Notes: generated by a model from the sequence alone, not told the origin. A DNA stretch of 56,252 bases from an uncultured Candidatus Melainabacteria bacterium (GCA_934691935.1 CAKUTH010000005.1:1-56252), one strand, 5' to 3'; counted from the first letter of the stretch, positions 16,169-25,682 are shown. Numbers and translations are program-made.

Positions 16169-17089
16169 ATGAATGGGCTGAAAGAGCAAATTAATAAACT
16201 AAAAAAAGAAAAAAACGCCGTTATCTTGGCACATTGTTATCAGAATGTTGAGATAGATGAAGTCGCGGATTATGTTGGAGATTCTTTATACTTAAGCCAG
16301 ATGGCATCAAAAACCGATGCTGATATAATCTTATTTGCTGGAGTTTACTTTATGGCACAAACAGCGAAAATTTTGTGTCCTAATAAAAAAGTTTTACTTC
16401 CACGTTTAGAATCAGGTTGCAGAATGGCTGATATGATTTCAATAAACCAGCTTAGAGAATTCAAAAGCAAGCATCCAAATATCCCGACAGTTTGTTACAT
16501 AAACTCTACTGCGGAAGTAAAATCTGAATGTGATATTTGTTGCACAAGTTCAAACGCCGTAAAAATCGTAAAAAGTTTAAATGCTAATAAAATTCTATTT
16601 TTACCAGACACATACCTTGGCAAATGGGTAGAAAGCCAGCTTGGCAATCTTGATGTAATCACATATCCAGGATTTTGCCCAACGCATTTACAAATCAGAC
16701 CAGAGGACATTGAAAAAGCAAGAGCCGAATATCCAAATGCGCTTGTACTCGCTCATCCAGAATGTCATCAGTCAGTTACAAAACTTGCAGATTACGTGGG
16801 TTCTACAACTGGCATAATGAAATATGCAATCGAAAGCGATAAAAAACAATTTATTATCGCAACTGAAAAAGGCGTAGTAGATAGATTAAAACGAGATTAC
16901 CCAGACAAAGAATTTATTTTGATAAAGGATAACATTATTTGTCCGAACATGAAATGGCATACTCTAACTGATATTTACAACGCGCTTGAAAAAGAAGAAC
17001 ACGAAATTACCGTAGATAAAGAAATCGCATCAAAAGCATTAGGCTGCATCGACAGAATGCTTAATGTTTCAGCCGTAGGAGCAAAATAA
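16169..17089 (+). CDS. nadA: Quinolinate synthase
   Basis: [4Fe-4S] enzyme condensing iminoaspartate with dihydroxyacetone phosphate to quinolinate in de novo NAD synthesis. Diagnostic segments include ILAHCYQ, VGDSLYLSQ, FAGVYFMAQTAKIL, TCYINSTAEVKSECD-type residues with cluster cysteines, and HPECHQSV. At 306 residues it matches the family. The ATG follows TAGGAG. It shares one base with rlmB (TAATG), so translation of the two is coupled. nadB and nadC are not in the window. Confidence 0.96.
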   Translation: MNGLKEQINKLKKEKNAVILAHCYQNVEIDEVADYVGDSLYLSQMASKTDADIILFAGVYFMAQTAKILCPNKKVLLPRLESGCRMADMISINQLREFKSKHPNIPTVCYINSTAEVKSECDICCTSSNAVKIVKSLNANKILFLPDTYLGKWVESQLGNLDVITYPGFCPTHLQIRPEDIEKARAEYPNALVLAHPECHQSVTKLADYVGSTTGIMKYAIESDKKQFIIATEKGVVDRLKRDYPDKEFILIKDNIICPNMKWHTLTDIYNALEKEEHEITVDKEIASKALGCIDRMLNVSAVGAK

Positions 17090-17853
17090 TGGAAGATAAT
17101 ATTATTTTTGGCAAAAACGCAGTTACAGAAGCACTTATTTCTGGAGATAGAGAAATAAACAAAATTCTTATCTCCAAAAACCTTCACTCTGACGCCAAAT
17201 TAAATAAAATCAAGGAACTTGCTAAAGAAAACGGCATTGTGTTTCAATTTGTTGCGAAAGAAAAATTTCAACCTTACGCAGAATTCAATCATCAAGGCGT
17301 TATCGCACAAATCTCTCCGATAAAATACATGGATTTAGACGATTTTCTTGAACAAGACCACAAACACGAGTCTGTTGTAATCCTTGACGGTGTTGAAGAT
17401 TCGCACAATTTTGGAGCTATTATCAGAACTTGTGTTTGCGCAGGTGTTTCTGGGATAATCATACCGTCAAGACGCAATGTACAAGTCAATGCTGTAGTTG
17501 AAAAGACTAGTGCAGGCGCGATTAACCATATTCCAATCATCAAGGTTAACAGCCTTGTCAATGCAGTTCAAAAGCTAAAAAATTCCGACTGGTGGGTAGT
17601 TGCAACTGACGCCAGTGCAAAAGATAATTATTATGATGTCAGATACGACGATATGAATTTTGCTCTAATAATGGGGGCAGAACACGCAGGTGTATCAAAA
17701 TCATTATTGAAACTTTCGGATTTTATCGTAAAAATTCCGATGTTAAAAAAATTCAACTCGCTAAACGTTTCTAACGCACTGAGCGCAATAATATTTGAGA
17801 CAGTTAGACAGCGCAAGCGAGCTGAGTGCGAAGGCTTGACGACAAAAGAATGA
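17089..17853 (+). CDS. rlmB: 23S rRNA 2'-O-methyltransferase, TrmH/SpoU family
   Basis: SPOUT-class RNA methyltransferase, 254 aa. The N-terminal substrate-binding domain begins IIFGKNAVTEAL; the C-terminal knotted domain has DGVEDSHNFGAIIRTC, PSRRNVQVNAVVEKTSAGA, MGAEHAGVSKSLL and IPMLKKFNSLNVSNALSAIIFE, the full TrmH/RlmB signature set. RlmB methylates a G in 23S rRNA; a close TrmH-type specificity cannot be excluded. The last ~12 codons (after FETVRQR) lie in a repeat (17811-17835) that recurs at 17905-17929, so the tail seems repeat-derived. Confidence 0.9.
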   Translation: MEDNIIFGKNAVTEALISGDREINKILISKNLHSDAKLNKIKELAKENGIVFQFVAKEKFQPYAEFNHQGVIAQISPIKYMDLDDFLEQDHKHESVVILDGVEDSHNFGAIIRTCVCAGVSGIIIPSRRNVQVNAVVEKTSAGAINHIPIIKVNSLVNAVQKLKNSDWWVVATDASAKDNYYDVRYDDMNFALIMGAEHAGVSKSLLKLSDFIVKIPMLKKFNSLNVSNALSAIIFETVRQRKRAECEGLTTKE

Positions 17854-17929
17854 AATTCTTGAAGTCGGCAACCGTAGGCACGTTAAAAGCGAGCGCAGCA
17901 AGAGGCGCAAGCGAGCTGAGTGCGAAGGC
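17811..17929. repeat. 25-base direct repeat pair
   Basis: A 25-base GC-rich unit beginning GCGCAAGCGAGCTGAG occurs at 17811-17835, inside the 3' end of rlmB, and again exactly at 17905-17929 in the spacer before the sigma factor gene. The composition contrasts with the AT-rich surroundings. Confidence 0.85.
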
Positions 17930-17953
17930 GCTTAGCAGAATAATGTAAACTTA

Positions 17954-17982
17954 TAGACTCGACGCAAAATTTCATATATAAT
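17954..17982 (+). promoter_or_regulatory. Promoter of the sigma factor gene
   Basis: TAGACT (17954-17959), 17-base spacer, perfect TATAAT (17977-17982). The predicted transcript begins about 10 bases before the ATG at 18000, just upstream of AGAGAG. Confidence 0.5.
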
Positions 17983-17999
17983 AATTAGAGAGAGAATAA

Positions 18000-19004
18000 A
18001 TGAAAAAAGAACTAGAAAAATATGGACTAATATCTGAGGATATTTCCGATGAAAATATAGATTTCCACAAACTTGATTCAGAAGAAGAAGACGAGGATGT
18101 TTTGGAATCTGTTGAAGATCCGAAAATCCAAGAAAACCTAACTTCTGTAAGTACTGATGACAGTGTGAAAATATACCTTCAACAGATAGGTAAAATTCCA
18201 CTGCTTTCAGCAGAACAAGAATTGGATTTGGCAAAAAAAATTCGCGAAAATCACGATGAATTTTCCAAAGATTTGTTGGTTAATGCAAATCTTAGACTAG
18301 TTGTAAGCATTGCTAAAAGATATATCGGTCGCGGGCTTTCATTTCTCGATTTAATCCAAGAAGGCAACGTTGGTTTGATGAAAGCTGCTGGAAGATTTGA
18401 TTATTCAAAGGGATACAAATTTTCTACGTATGCTACTTGGTGGATTCAGCAAGCTATTACTCGTGCGATAGCCGACAAAGCTCGTATAATCAGACTTCCA
18501 ATGCACATGATTGAATCTTTAGGAAAAATTCGCAGAGCGACATTGGATTTGACAACCGAGCTTGGACACACTCCGACAAAACAAGAAATCGCATATCGTT
18601 TAGGAGTATCAGTCAATAAATTAACTGCAATCGTAAAATCTGCACAATCCACAATCAGTATGGATACGCCAACAAGTTCTTCACCTGAAGAAACTTCCAA
18701 GATTGCTGATTTTATTGTTGACGAGGACTCTATAGCACCTGAAAAACGCGTTACTCAAGAAAATTTGTTTGACGACATCAGAAGAATGTTGAACCAACTT
18801 AGTCCAAAAGAACGTGATGTGTTAATCTTACGCTACGGTTTGGACAACAATGGTGACAAAAAGACTTTGGATGAAATCGGCTCTCAATACGGGGTTTCCA
18901 GAGAACGCATAAGACAAATCGAAAATCGCGCAATTGCAAAGCTCAAAAAACTTTGCCGAAACAAAAAACTTGCGATTGATTTGAAAAATTATTTTGGGGA
19001 ATAG
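18000..19004 (+). CDS. rpoD: RNA polymerase sigma-70 factor (RpoD/SigA type)
   Basis: Primary-type sigma factor, 334 aa. After an acidic N-terminus lacking region 1.1, region 1.2 starts at DDSVKIYLQQIGKIPLL; region 2 contains NLRLVVSIAKRYIGRGLSFLDLIQ-type core and the -10 reader YKFSTYATWWIQQAITRA; region 3 is RLPMHMIESLGKIRRA; region 4 includes VLILRYGLD and the -35 reader LDEIGSQYGVSRERIRQIE. The short length resembles cyanobacterial group 1/2 sigmas, so a secondary sigma of group 2 remains possible. It matches the many TTGACA/TATAAT-type promoters found here. Confidence 0.9.
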   Translation: MKKELEKYGLISEDISDENIDFHKLDSEEEDEDVLESVEDPKIQENLTSVSTDDSVKIYLQQIGKIPLLSAEQELDLAKKIRENHDEFSKDLLVNANLRLVVSIAKRYIGRGLSFLDLIQEGNVGLMKAAGRFDYSKGYKFSTYATWWIQQAITRAIADKARIIRLPMHMIESLGKIRRATLDLTTELGHTPTKQEIAYRLGVSVNKLTAIVKSAQSTISMDTPTSSSPEETSKIADFIVDEDSIAPEKRVTQENLFDDIRRMLNQLSPKERDVLILRYGLDNNGDKKTLDEIGSQYGVSRERIRQIENRAIAKLKKLCRNKKLAIDLKNYFGE

Positions 19005-19046
19005 AATTATTAATTAGGGAAACAGCCCCAAAATTTAATCATTAGT

Positions 19047-19861
19047 CTATTCTAGCCAACTTTTATACCTGCAATCGCCACTTGGGCAAAACCTACTTTT
19101 CGTTTTTAAGTCAACATTAAAACAAGGTTTTATATATTCTTCTGAGCCTTTACGTTGTGGTGTAGGAAGGTAAAAACACCACCTATCTTTGCCTATATGA
19201 TTAGGCCCTTTAAAGCCATTCGTATCAACATACATCGCACTTTCATTTGCAAAATACATAGTCCAAGCACGTCCAGAATTATCTATAAATGCTGGAGATT
19301 CATTACAGCCATAATAGTTTGGCGGTTCAGAATTTGTACCCGACTGACCCTTATCGCATTCCCAACATCCCTTTTCATCCCTAACAGTATTAGCAAAACA
19401 AGTTTTGTTCGCCCTAAATTGTTTTGATAAAAGTTTAAAGTTTTCAGAAAAAGCTGGACTAAAACAACAATCGGGGCATGCTTCATTCCCATGACACTCG
19501 ACTTCATTAAATCGACTGTCATTTGCTTCCATTAATTTATACGCTTCATTTACGTCACGCAACGCCTTTTTATATGCGATTTTATAATTCATATTATTTG
19601 CACTAGAAATTACACTCGGCAATGTCAAAGCCGCCACAACACCAATGATGCCAAGGGTAATGAGAACCTCTGCTAGTGTGAAAGCTACTTTACAAACTTT
19701 TCCCTCTACCTCTGGGCGAGGGATAAAGTTTCGTAACTTCTTCCTTACTTCCTTACTTCCTTCCTTACTTACGTTAGAGCTTAAAGCCCCCCCCCCCGTT
19801 GGGTTCTATACCTTGTAGTACAAGGGTTTTAAGGATTTTTCAAATATTTTAAATCTTCCAT
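19047..19861 (-). pseudogene. Degraded prepilin-type gene
   Basis: The frame encodes VAFTLAEVLITLGIIGVVAALTLP and a cysteine-rich C-terminal domain (CHGNEACPDCC, CFNVDLKTKSRFCPSGDC) ending at 19047. It is open up to 19805 but holds no ATG; the only alternative start, a GTG at 19637, is inside the signal helix. Farther upstream a leader homologous to that of the 4.2-kb prepilin starts at an ATG (19861, MEDLKYLKNP) but stops after ten codons and is out of frame across an 11-G run (plus-strand C-run 19787-19797). A shared promoter (TTGAAA-N17-AATAAT, 19895-19923) is intact. A decayed paralogue is most likely; unconventional initiation is possible. Confidence 0.65.
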
Positions 19862-19894
19862 CTCATTAGCTCCATGTATTATATTTATATTTTT

Positions 19895-19923
19895 ATTATT
19901 GCATATTTGATAAGATTTTTCAA
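19895..19923 (-). promoter_or_regulatory. Promoter-like sequence of the degraded prepilin
   Basis: On the minus strand: TTGAAA (19918-19923), 17-base spacer, AATAAT (19895-19900). The flanks match those of the promoter at 4210-4238, showing the two prepilin loci were duplicated together with their upstream region. Confidence 0.5.
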
Positions 19924-19944
19924 GAGGTAGATGGAAAATAAATG

Positions 19945-19978
19945 CAAAAACCGCCCTTTGGATAAAGGACGGTTTTTA
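19945..19978. terminator. Intrinsic terminator, rpsA side
   Basis: Stem ACCGCCCTTT / AAAGGACGGT with one mismatch, flanked by A-run and T-run, so it can act both ways. On the minus strand it lies 16 bases after the rpsA stop. Confidence 0.8.
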
Positions 19979-19993
19979 TATCTAATAAGTCAA

Positions 19994-21058
19994 CTATTCT
20001 GCATCTTTATTAATATCTTTTACGCTCAATGCAATTCTGTGTTCTTGAGGTGTGAATTTTTTGATTAAAACTTCTACACTGTCACCAACTTTGAATGTAT
20101 TGAACGGATTTACGTTTTCATTGCTCATTTCTGAAACAGGTAACAACGCTTCTACACCAGGGAAGATGTTAATAAATGCACCAAAACCTGTAACTTTATT
20201 AACTGTTCCTTTGATTACTTGACCTTCTTCAAATTGACCTTCAATTTGTTGCCATGGATCTTCACCCATTCTTTTCAATGACAAAGAAATTCTTTTTAAT
20301 TCGTTATCAATTTTGATAATTTTAACTTCAACTGTTTCACCAAGAGAAATTACATCTGATGGGTGTTTAATTCTTGACCAAGAAATTTCTGAAATTGGCA
20401 ACAAGCCGTCGATACCGTTGATGTCAACAAATGCACCAAAATCAGCAATTCTAACAACTTCGCCTTTTACTACCATACCTTCTTGCAATTCAGACAAAAT
20501 GTTGTCAACAACTTGATCACGTTGTTCTGCAACAGCTTGTCTTTGTGACAAGATAAGTTTTCCTTTTTTAGGGTCAGCTTCCAAAACTTTAACTTCAATT
20601 TTTGTATCTACCAAACCGTCAAATGGAGTGCCTGTTCTCAATTGAGATGATGGGATGAAACCTTTCAAATCAGCTACATCAACCAAAACACCACCTTTTA
20701 CGATAGAAACAACTTTTGCCAAAATAGTATCGCCTTGAACTTTTGCATCATTAAGTTGAGCCCATGCCTGAGCAAATGCAAGTCTTTTCAATGAAAGAAC
20801 CATTCCGTCTTCATCGTTTTCTTCTTTCAATACGTAGAATTCTTTTTCATCGCCTGTTTCCAAAGATTCATCTGAAGATGAGATTTCTTTGTTTGGCAAA
20901 AATGCTTCTGTTTTAGCACCTTTTACGCTAACTAAATAGCCATCGTTTTCTTTTTTCATAACTGTACCTTCTACGATATCAGCTACTGAATAAGATTTTG
21001 AGAAAGATTCTTCTAACAATCTTTCAAATTCATCCATTTTTTCTAATGTTTGTGTCAT
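19994..21058 (-). CDS. rpsA: 30S ribosomal protein S1 (four S1 domains)
   Basis: A 354-residue RNA-binding protein with four S1 (OB-fold) domains starting near residues 20, 107, 193 and 278 (VEGTVMKKENDGYLVSV; VVKGEVVRIADFGAFVDI; VIKGTVNKVTGFGAFINI). S1 helps mRNA bind the 30S subunit. The four-domain form is shorter than the six-domain enterobacterial one and is similar to cyanobacterial and Firmicute versions. The ATG follows AAAGGAG. ispH lies directly upstream on the same strand, an arrangement akin to the IspH-S1 fusions of some Clostridia. Confidence 0.92.
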   Translation of the reverse strand: MTQTLEKMDEFERLLEESFSKSYSVADIVEGTVMKKENDGYLVSVKGAKTEAFLPNKEISSSDESLETGDEKEFYVLKEENDEDGMVLSLKRLAFAQAWAQLNDAKVQGDTILAKVVSIVKGGVLVDVADLKGFIPSSQLRTGTPFDGLVDTKIEVKVLEADPKKGKLILSQRQAVAEQRDQVVDNILSELQEGMVVKGEVVRIADFGAFVDINGIDGLLPISEISWSRIKHPSDVISLGETVEVKIIKIDNELKRISLSLKRMGEDPWQQIEGQFEEGQVIKGTVNKVTGFGAFINIFPGVEALLPVSEMSNENVNPFNTFKVGDSVEVLIKKFTPQEHRIALSVKDINKDAE

Positions 21059-21170
21059 GTTTTCTCCTTTATAATTAAGTCTTTAAGTCGATATGACGTT
21101 AGGAGGATAAGTTCGTTTCGTTCGCTCCGCTCAAAATAGTATTTTGATAAGAACTTTTCGTCTTATAGTC

Positions 21171-22037
21171 TTATTGTCTTAACGTCTTTATTACCCTTTC
21201 AATCACGTTTTGCGGAGTTGATGCCCCAGCCGTAATTGAAATGCTTTTTGATTTTTCAATCAATTCTTTGTAATTTACCAATTCTTCATCATTTTCTATA
21301 TGAATAGTTTTGGTAATATCTTTCAAAATTTCAGCCAAATGAGTTGTATTTGCGCTTTTTTTAGAGCCAACAACTATGACCAAATCGCTTTCTTTAGCAA
21401 GCTCTTTTGCCTCTGATTGACGCATTGAAGTGCTTTGGCAAATTGTATTTGCGACATGAACCTCTTTTGCAACAGAAATCAAATAGTCCACAATGCTGGT
21501 CAGAGTCGTAATCCTTTGTGTCGTCTGAACAACAACGCCAACTTTTTTATGAGCTTTAATCTGAGTTTCAAATTCTTTCAACTGTTCAACAGAAGTAGCA
21601 ACCACGACATCTTTGCTATAAAGTTCAGCATTTGCCTTTATCGCAATAACTTCTGGATGTTCAGACTTTCCAACAATCACCAAAAAATATCCGTCTTTTG
21701 CAAGTTCTATAGCTTTTTGTTGAACTTTCTTGACGTCAAGGCAGGTCAAATCAATCGGCTCAAACCCCGCTTGTTTAATTTTTTCAATGACTTGAGGGCT
21801 TTCTCCATGACTTCTGATAACACAAATTCCCTCACCTTTTTCAGGGATTTCTGTCAAAGTCTTTATGCCCAAACTTTCAAGTTCATTAATAACATCCGAA
21901 TTATGAATAAGTTCACCAAGAACAAAAACTTTTTTGTCTGGATTTTCGGCTTTTAATTTTTTAACAGTTTCTACGGCTCTTTTCACACCGTAACAAAAAC
22001 CTGCATATTTTGCTAATTTTATATTTTTATCTGGCAA
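21171..22037 (-). CDS. ispH: 4-hydroxy-3-methylbut-2-enyl diphosphate reductase
   Basis: Last enzyme of the MEP isoprenoid pathway: a [4Fe-4S] reductase producing IPP and DMAPP. The three cluster cysteines are in AKYAGFCYGVKRAV, DLTCLDVKKV and NTICQSTSMRQSEA; the substrate-binding VIRSHGE and VVQTTQR segments are present. The start is a TTG at 22037, the only usable codon after an in-frame TAG, with no clear ribosome binding site. Its 288 residues match the family. Upstream of rpsA by 112 bases. Confidence 0.95.
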   Translation of the reverse strand: MPDKNIKLAKYAGFCYGVKRAVETVKKLKAENPDKKVFVLGELIHNSDVINELESLGIKTLTEIPEKGEGICVIRSHGESPQVIEKIKQAGFEPIDLTCLDVKKVQQKAIELAKDGYFLVIVGKSEHPEVIAIKANAELYSKDVVVATSVEQLKEFETQIKAHKKVGVVVQTTQRITTLTSIVDYLISVAKEVHVANTICQSTSMRQSEAKELAKESDLVIVVGSKKSANTTHLAEILKDITKTIHIENDEELVNYKELIEKSKSISITAGASTPQNVIERVIKTLRQ

Positions 22038-22183
22038 TTTAAAATTGTCTGCTTTCTAAAGAACTCGCGGAATGTCATACATAACCCCAAATTTTTCGAG
22101 GTTTCTTTGGGCAAAGCCCTCAGAATTGCGAACGAAATCCGCTGTAGTTCAATTAAAAATCAAACAAGCTAAAAAATCAAGCT

Positions 22184-24712
22184 TTAAGCTAATAAGTTAC
22201 CATGCCTGTCTTTTGGAAACAACACAAAATTATCTTTTTCAAAATTATTCGAAACTGATGAATAATTTGATGTTCTTGCGATTTGAAGGCTTTCTTCTTC
22301 ATTTGCAGACAAACCTAATCTATCTCTCAAAAATTTATAACTTGGATTTGTTTCTGCCTTAGTTATAATACAGTTTTCTACGATACCGTGGAGCTGAGTT
22401 TTCAAGCCCATGTTAAACATTGATTCTGCTGTTTGAACATCATCGCTGACCATTTGAACAAATAAGTTTTTATAATAAGTGCCAATTAAATTATATACTG
22501 TTTGCTTAGCCCTACCCGCTGGTAATTCTTTAAGAAATTTAATTTTTTCAGTTGCTGTAGCTTTGTCAAAAAGATTTATATAGTAATCACGACGCTCTGA
22601 TGACGACAATTGTAAAATTTCAGCTTGAGAAAGTGTTCCATTTGCGAACTTTGTTTGGAATTCATCATCAGCAAGTTCCATAGTTGCTTGTTTCAATGCA
22701 ACTTGTTGTACATCAGGAGATTTGAATTCTAAAATGTTTGAAACCGCAATTTCAACAGCCTTTTCATTACCTGATTGGTATACTACGCTCATTGCATCAT
22801 TTTGAACAGACGGATCGTAATTTTTAATATTTCCAGCAACGTGTTCTTGAACTTCTGAATACTTAGAAGTCATCATTTCTTTGTGCATTGCTAATTGATT
22901 GTCCTTGTCACAATCAGGAATGAAATCAGACAATTTATTCAAACCAGCAATAGCATCTTCTTTTGAATAATCATCTTGTTCAAATCTTTGTTTTTGAGCA
23001 GACAATGCCGCTGTTTGATTTTCTTTAGCATATCTTGAATATGTACCATCATTAGCCATTGCATCGTTGACAACTTTATCTTTAATAGCTTGATTATGCA
23101 ACGGCAATTGATTTTCTTTGTAAGCTCTATCAATGTTTGTACCTGCAAAGATACGAGCTTCACTAGAACTCATATTAAAAGTATTTGTTAAAATTTCTTG
23201 TTGTTGTTTAATATCTACTATATCATGATTCAAGGCTCTATCTGCCAAGTTTCTTTCAACTTCAACATCGCCAAATCCTGCATGCACTGTAGATAAGTGA
23301 ACTAAATGTTTGCCATCGGCATTGTTTTGCGACATTATAGCAATACGTTGCGCACGTTTTGAATCAGTTTTATGTATTTCTTTTTGCGTTTGAGCCAATG
23401 CTTGTGTACTTGCTTCATCAAACTCATTCACACCCCAAGAATTCATTTCTGGCATATAGCCGATTTTAGATTTAGCAAACTTTAGTTTATCTTCATTCGA
23501 TGAAGAACCAACAAACTCGTTATACAACCGAGCGCCTAGTTCCTCATCTTTTTGTACTAATTCACTGATAAATTCTGCTTTAAAATTTACATCTGCGCCT
23601 TGACTTTTTAAATATTTAATTATATAAGCAGCTTTTTCTTCATGAGTTGTTGCAAAATTATACAACTCCCCGAAATCTGTTTTTTCAAATTCTGCTAAAC
23701 GTCCATAATTCACGGGACCATCTTTTAGCTTATCTTGAACAGCAGTTACTAAACCGTTTAATTCAGTCAAAGACTCTAATCTCTTATTGTCTTTATCAGA
23801 AAGAGCACCTTGTGCTTTTTTATTTTCCAAATATTCTTTTTCTACGTTGTAGATATTAACATCAAGCGCCTTACAATGTCTTTTTATTTCATTCGGTGAC
23901 ATTATGGCATCACCAATTTCATAGTTGTGTTTTTTTGCATAATCTAACAATGCATTACTTGCAAACTCTTGTTCACGAAGGTACATTTCTTGACCCTTAG
24001 TGCGTTTATCATCATCTAATGCAAACACATAATCATGCACCGCCTCTTTGACATCATCAGGCTCTTTGCTTTGCAACTCATCTAAGGTAACACCCAGATA
24101 ATTTGCAGCCTGAACCTTTGTCATACCATGTTGAAGCATCTTATCTACATCATCGCCAGAAAAAACATTTTTCCCATTACGATTAGTCAATGCATCGCTT
24201 TGAGCTTTTATCAACTCTTGTTTTTGAGCAACTGTTAATGAATTCCAATCTTTTGGATTTTTTGGATCTGCATATATAAATTTGTTTTTTGCTAATTCTT
24301 CAACATAAACAGCAAATTTTTGTTTAGTTGATAATTCTGCATAAGACTTATTATCAAATTGAGGAGTTGCAGTCAATTCATCCGCACTAGGAGCTGTTGT
24401 TGTCGAGCTGAGATTTGTATCAGAAAAAGTTTCATCAGATTTATTTATAACAGGAGTTGTTTCAACAGCTTGAGCTTTTATTGTAGCTACGATTTCAGTT
24501 TGTTTTTCTACAGCTAAGCTATAAAAATCGGGGGATTTTAGTAGAATAGTTTCTAATTGTTCTTCTGTAATCTGTAAACGTTGTAGAATCTCTTGTTTGG
24601 CACTATTATCTTTTACATTAACATTCCCCAATGCAGAATTTGTACTTACATTAGCCGATGCAGTACTCTGTACTATAGGAATATCTGTTTGTACCTTATT
24701 TACAAGTGTCAT
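22184..24712 (-). CDS. Large helical hypothetical protein, 842 aa
   Basis: I do not recognise this protein. It is strongly polar, rich in Glu, Lys, Gln, Asn and Asp, with no signal peptide and no membrane segment. The first ~130 residues are Thr/Ser/Asn-rich and probably disordered. The remainder is predicted helical; residues ~500-760 look like repeated short helical units (e.g. AVSNILEFKSPDVQQVALKQ), resembling HEAT-like arrays. The ATG lies in a region with no strong ribosome binding site. Probably lineage-specific. Confidence 0.75.
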   Translation of the reverse strand: MTLVNKVQTDIPIVQSTASANVSTNSALGNVNVKDNSAKQEILQRLQITEEQLETILLKSPDFYSLAVEKQTEIVATIKAQAVETTPVINKSDETFSDTNLSSTTTAPSADELTATPQFDNKSYAELSTKQKFAVYVEELAKNKFIYADPKNPKDWNSLTVAQKQELIKAQSDALTNRNGKNVFSGDDVDKMLQHGMTKVQAANYLGVTLDELQSKEPDDVKEAVHDYVFALDDDKRTKGQEMYLREQEFASNALLDYAKKHNYEIGDAIMSPNEIKRHCKALDVNIYNVEKEYLENKKAQGALSDKDNKRLESLTELNGLVTAVQDKLKDGPVNYGRLAEFEKTDFGELYNFATTHEEKAAYIIKYLKSQGADVNFKAEFISELVQKDEELGARLYNEFVGSSSNEDKLKFAKSKIGYMPEMNSWGVNEFDEASTQALAQTQKEIHKTDSKRAQRIAIMSQNNADGKHLVHLSTVHAGFGDVEVERNLADRALNHDIVDIKQQQEILTNTFNMSSSEARIFAGTNIDRAYKENQLPLHNQAIKDKVVNDAMANDGTYSRYAKENQTAALSAQKQRFEQDDYSKEDAIAGLNKLSDFIPDCDKDNQLAMHKEMMTSKYSEVQEHVAGNIKNYDPSVQNDAMSVVYQSGNEKAVEIAVSNILEFKSPDVQQVALKQATMELADDEFQTKFANGTLSQAEILQLSSSERRDYYINLFDKATATEKIKFLKELPAGRAKQTVYNLIGTYYKNLFVQMVSDDVQTAESMFNMGLKTQLHGIVENCIITKAETNPSYKFLRDRLGLSANEEESLQIARTSNYSSVSNNFEKDNFVLFPKDRHGNLLA

Positions 24713-24747
24713 TATTCTGCTCTCTTATTTTTAAACTTACATATATA

Positions 24748-24783
24748 AAAACATGCCAAAACCCATGATTTCAGCATGTTTTC
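24748..24783 (-). terminator. Terminator after the 25.5-kb gene
   Basis: Stem AAAACATGC (24749-24757) / GCATGTTTT (24775-24783), followed on the minus strand by a T-rich stretch. It lies between two minus-strand genes and ends the upstream one. Confidence 0.6.
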
Positions 24784-24799
24784 ACATGTTTACAATTGT

Positions 24800-25489
24800 T
24801 TACATAATAAATTTAAAAAGTTCTTCTAGAACATCTCTACTAGGAACTTTTATTTCTCTATCTTCAGTTATTACTGAATTCTTTTCCATAAATTGTAATA
24901 AATAATCATACAATTCTTTATCAATTACATATTCTGCGTGCTCAGATTTACTTGTATCATGTTTTAATGTCTTGTAAGTATTTGCCTCACTAACAAAAAC
25001 ATCGTTAGTTCTTGGACCTGCCACAACATATTGTTTTTCTGTTACTGAAGGTGAGCCGTCTTCAAAAACGTACGTTACATTCAAAGTTTTAAGTGTATCC
25101 AAATATTGCTTGAAATTTTCACGTTTTTCTAAATCTGTCTTAACGCCACGGATTGTTCGAGAATAATTTAGTATCCTTCCGTGTTGAAGTGCAATTGCCT
25201 CTGCGTCAGAATCATTTCCATCATTGCTTATAAACAAAATATTACACCCATCTTTAACTGGGTTTTTATAAGTTTGCATTTGAACAACCTTCTCTTTGTT
25301 AACTGTAGTATTTGTTTGAGCCTCAACACTATTCAACGGGCTCATTGCAATCAATGTTGCTAAAGGAATTGCTCTTAAAGTTGTTTTGATACCACTGGTA
25401 TGATGGGATTTTTCCTTATTTTTCCCTTCAAAACTGACTTGGTTATAATTATTTCTAAAAGATACATTATTGATTGGTGATATAGCCAT
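24800..25489 (-). CDS. Lineage-type exported protein with N-terminal VSFEGK motif
   Basis: Unrecognised 229-aa protein. I choose the ATG at 25489 (MAISPINNVSFRNN...), preceded by GGGG; the frame extends 11 codons further upstream without better support. The N-terminus carries NQVSFEGK, a motif shared with other proteins in this window. A hydrophobic segment (AIPLATLIAMSPLNSVEA, about residues 40-57) ending in a possible signal-peptidase site (VEA/QTN) follows, so the mature part may be exported. The rest is alpha/beta-like, with ILFISNDGNDSDAEA. No enzyme motif recognised. Confidence 0.7.
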   Translation of the reverse strand: MAISPINNVSFRNNYNQVSFEGKNKEKSHHTSGIKTTLRAIPLATLIAMSPLNSVEAQTNTTVNKEKVVQMQTYKNPVKDGCNILFISNDGNDSDAEAIALQHGRILNYSRTIRGVKTDLEKRENFKQYLDTLKTLNVTYVFEDGSPSVTEKQYVVAGPRTNDVFVSEANTYKTLKHDTSKSEHAEYVIDKELYDYLLQFMEKNSVITEDREIKVPSRDVLEELFKFIM

Positions 25490-25653
25490 ATTTTTTACCC
25501 CATTTTTATTAAATTTTTCCAATTTTTTATACTAAAACTCGGCAAAAATTTTTTTGCCACCAATTTTAATATTCATTAACCCTTTTGGTTGATTATATCA
25601 GTAAAAGCACCTGTTTGTAAAATTATATATACTATATTAACATTTCTTTACAC

Positions 25654-25682
25654 TTGCACCGTTTTTTTGTTTGTAGTATTTT
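25654..25682 (+). promoter_or_regulatory. Possible promoter of fba
   Basis: TTGCAC (25654-25659), 17-base spacer, TATTTT (25677-25682), about 70 bases upstream of the ATG. The -10 box is imperfect. The rest of the 228-base spacer upstream is AT-rich with nothing else assigned. Confidence 0.35.

Noticed and set aside
21435..21956. 173-aa plus-strand frame opposite ispH
   Set aside because: Antisense shadow of ispH with no ribosome binding site or domain.
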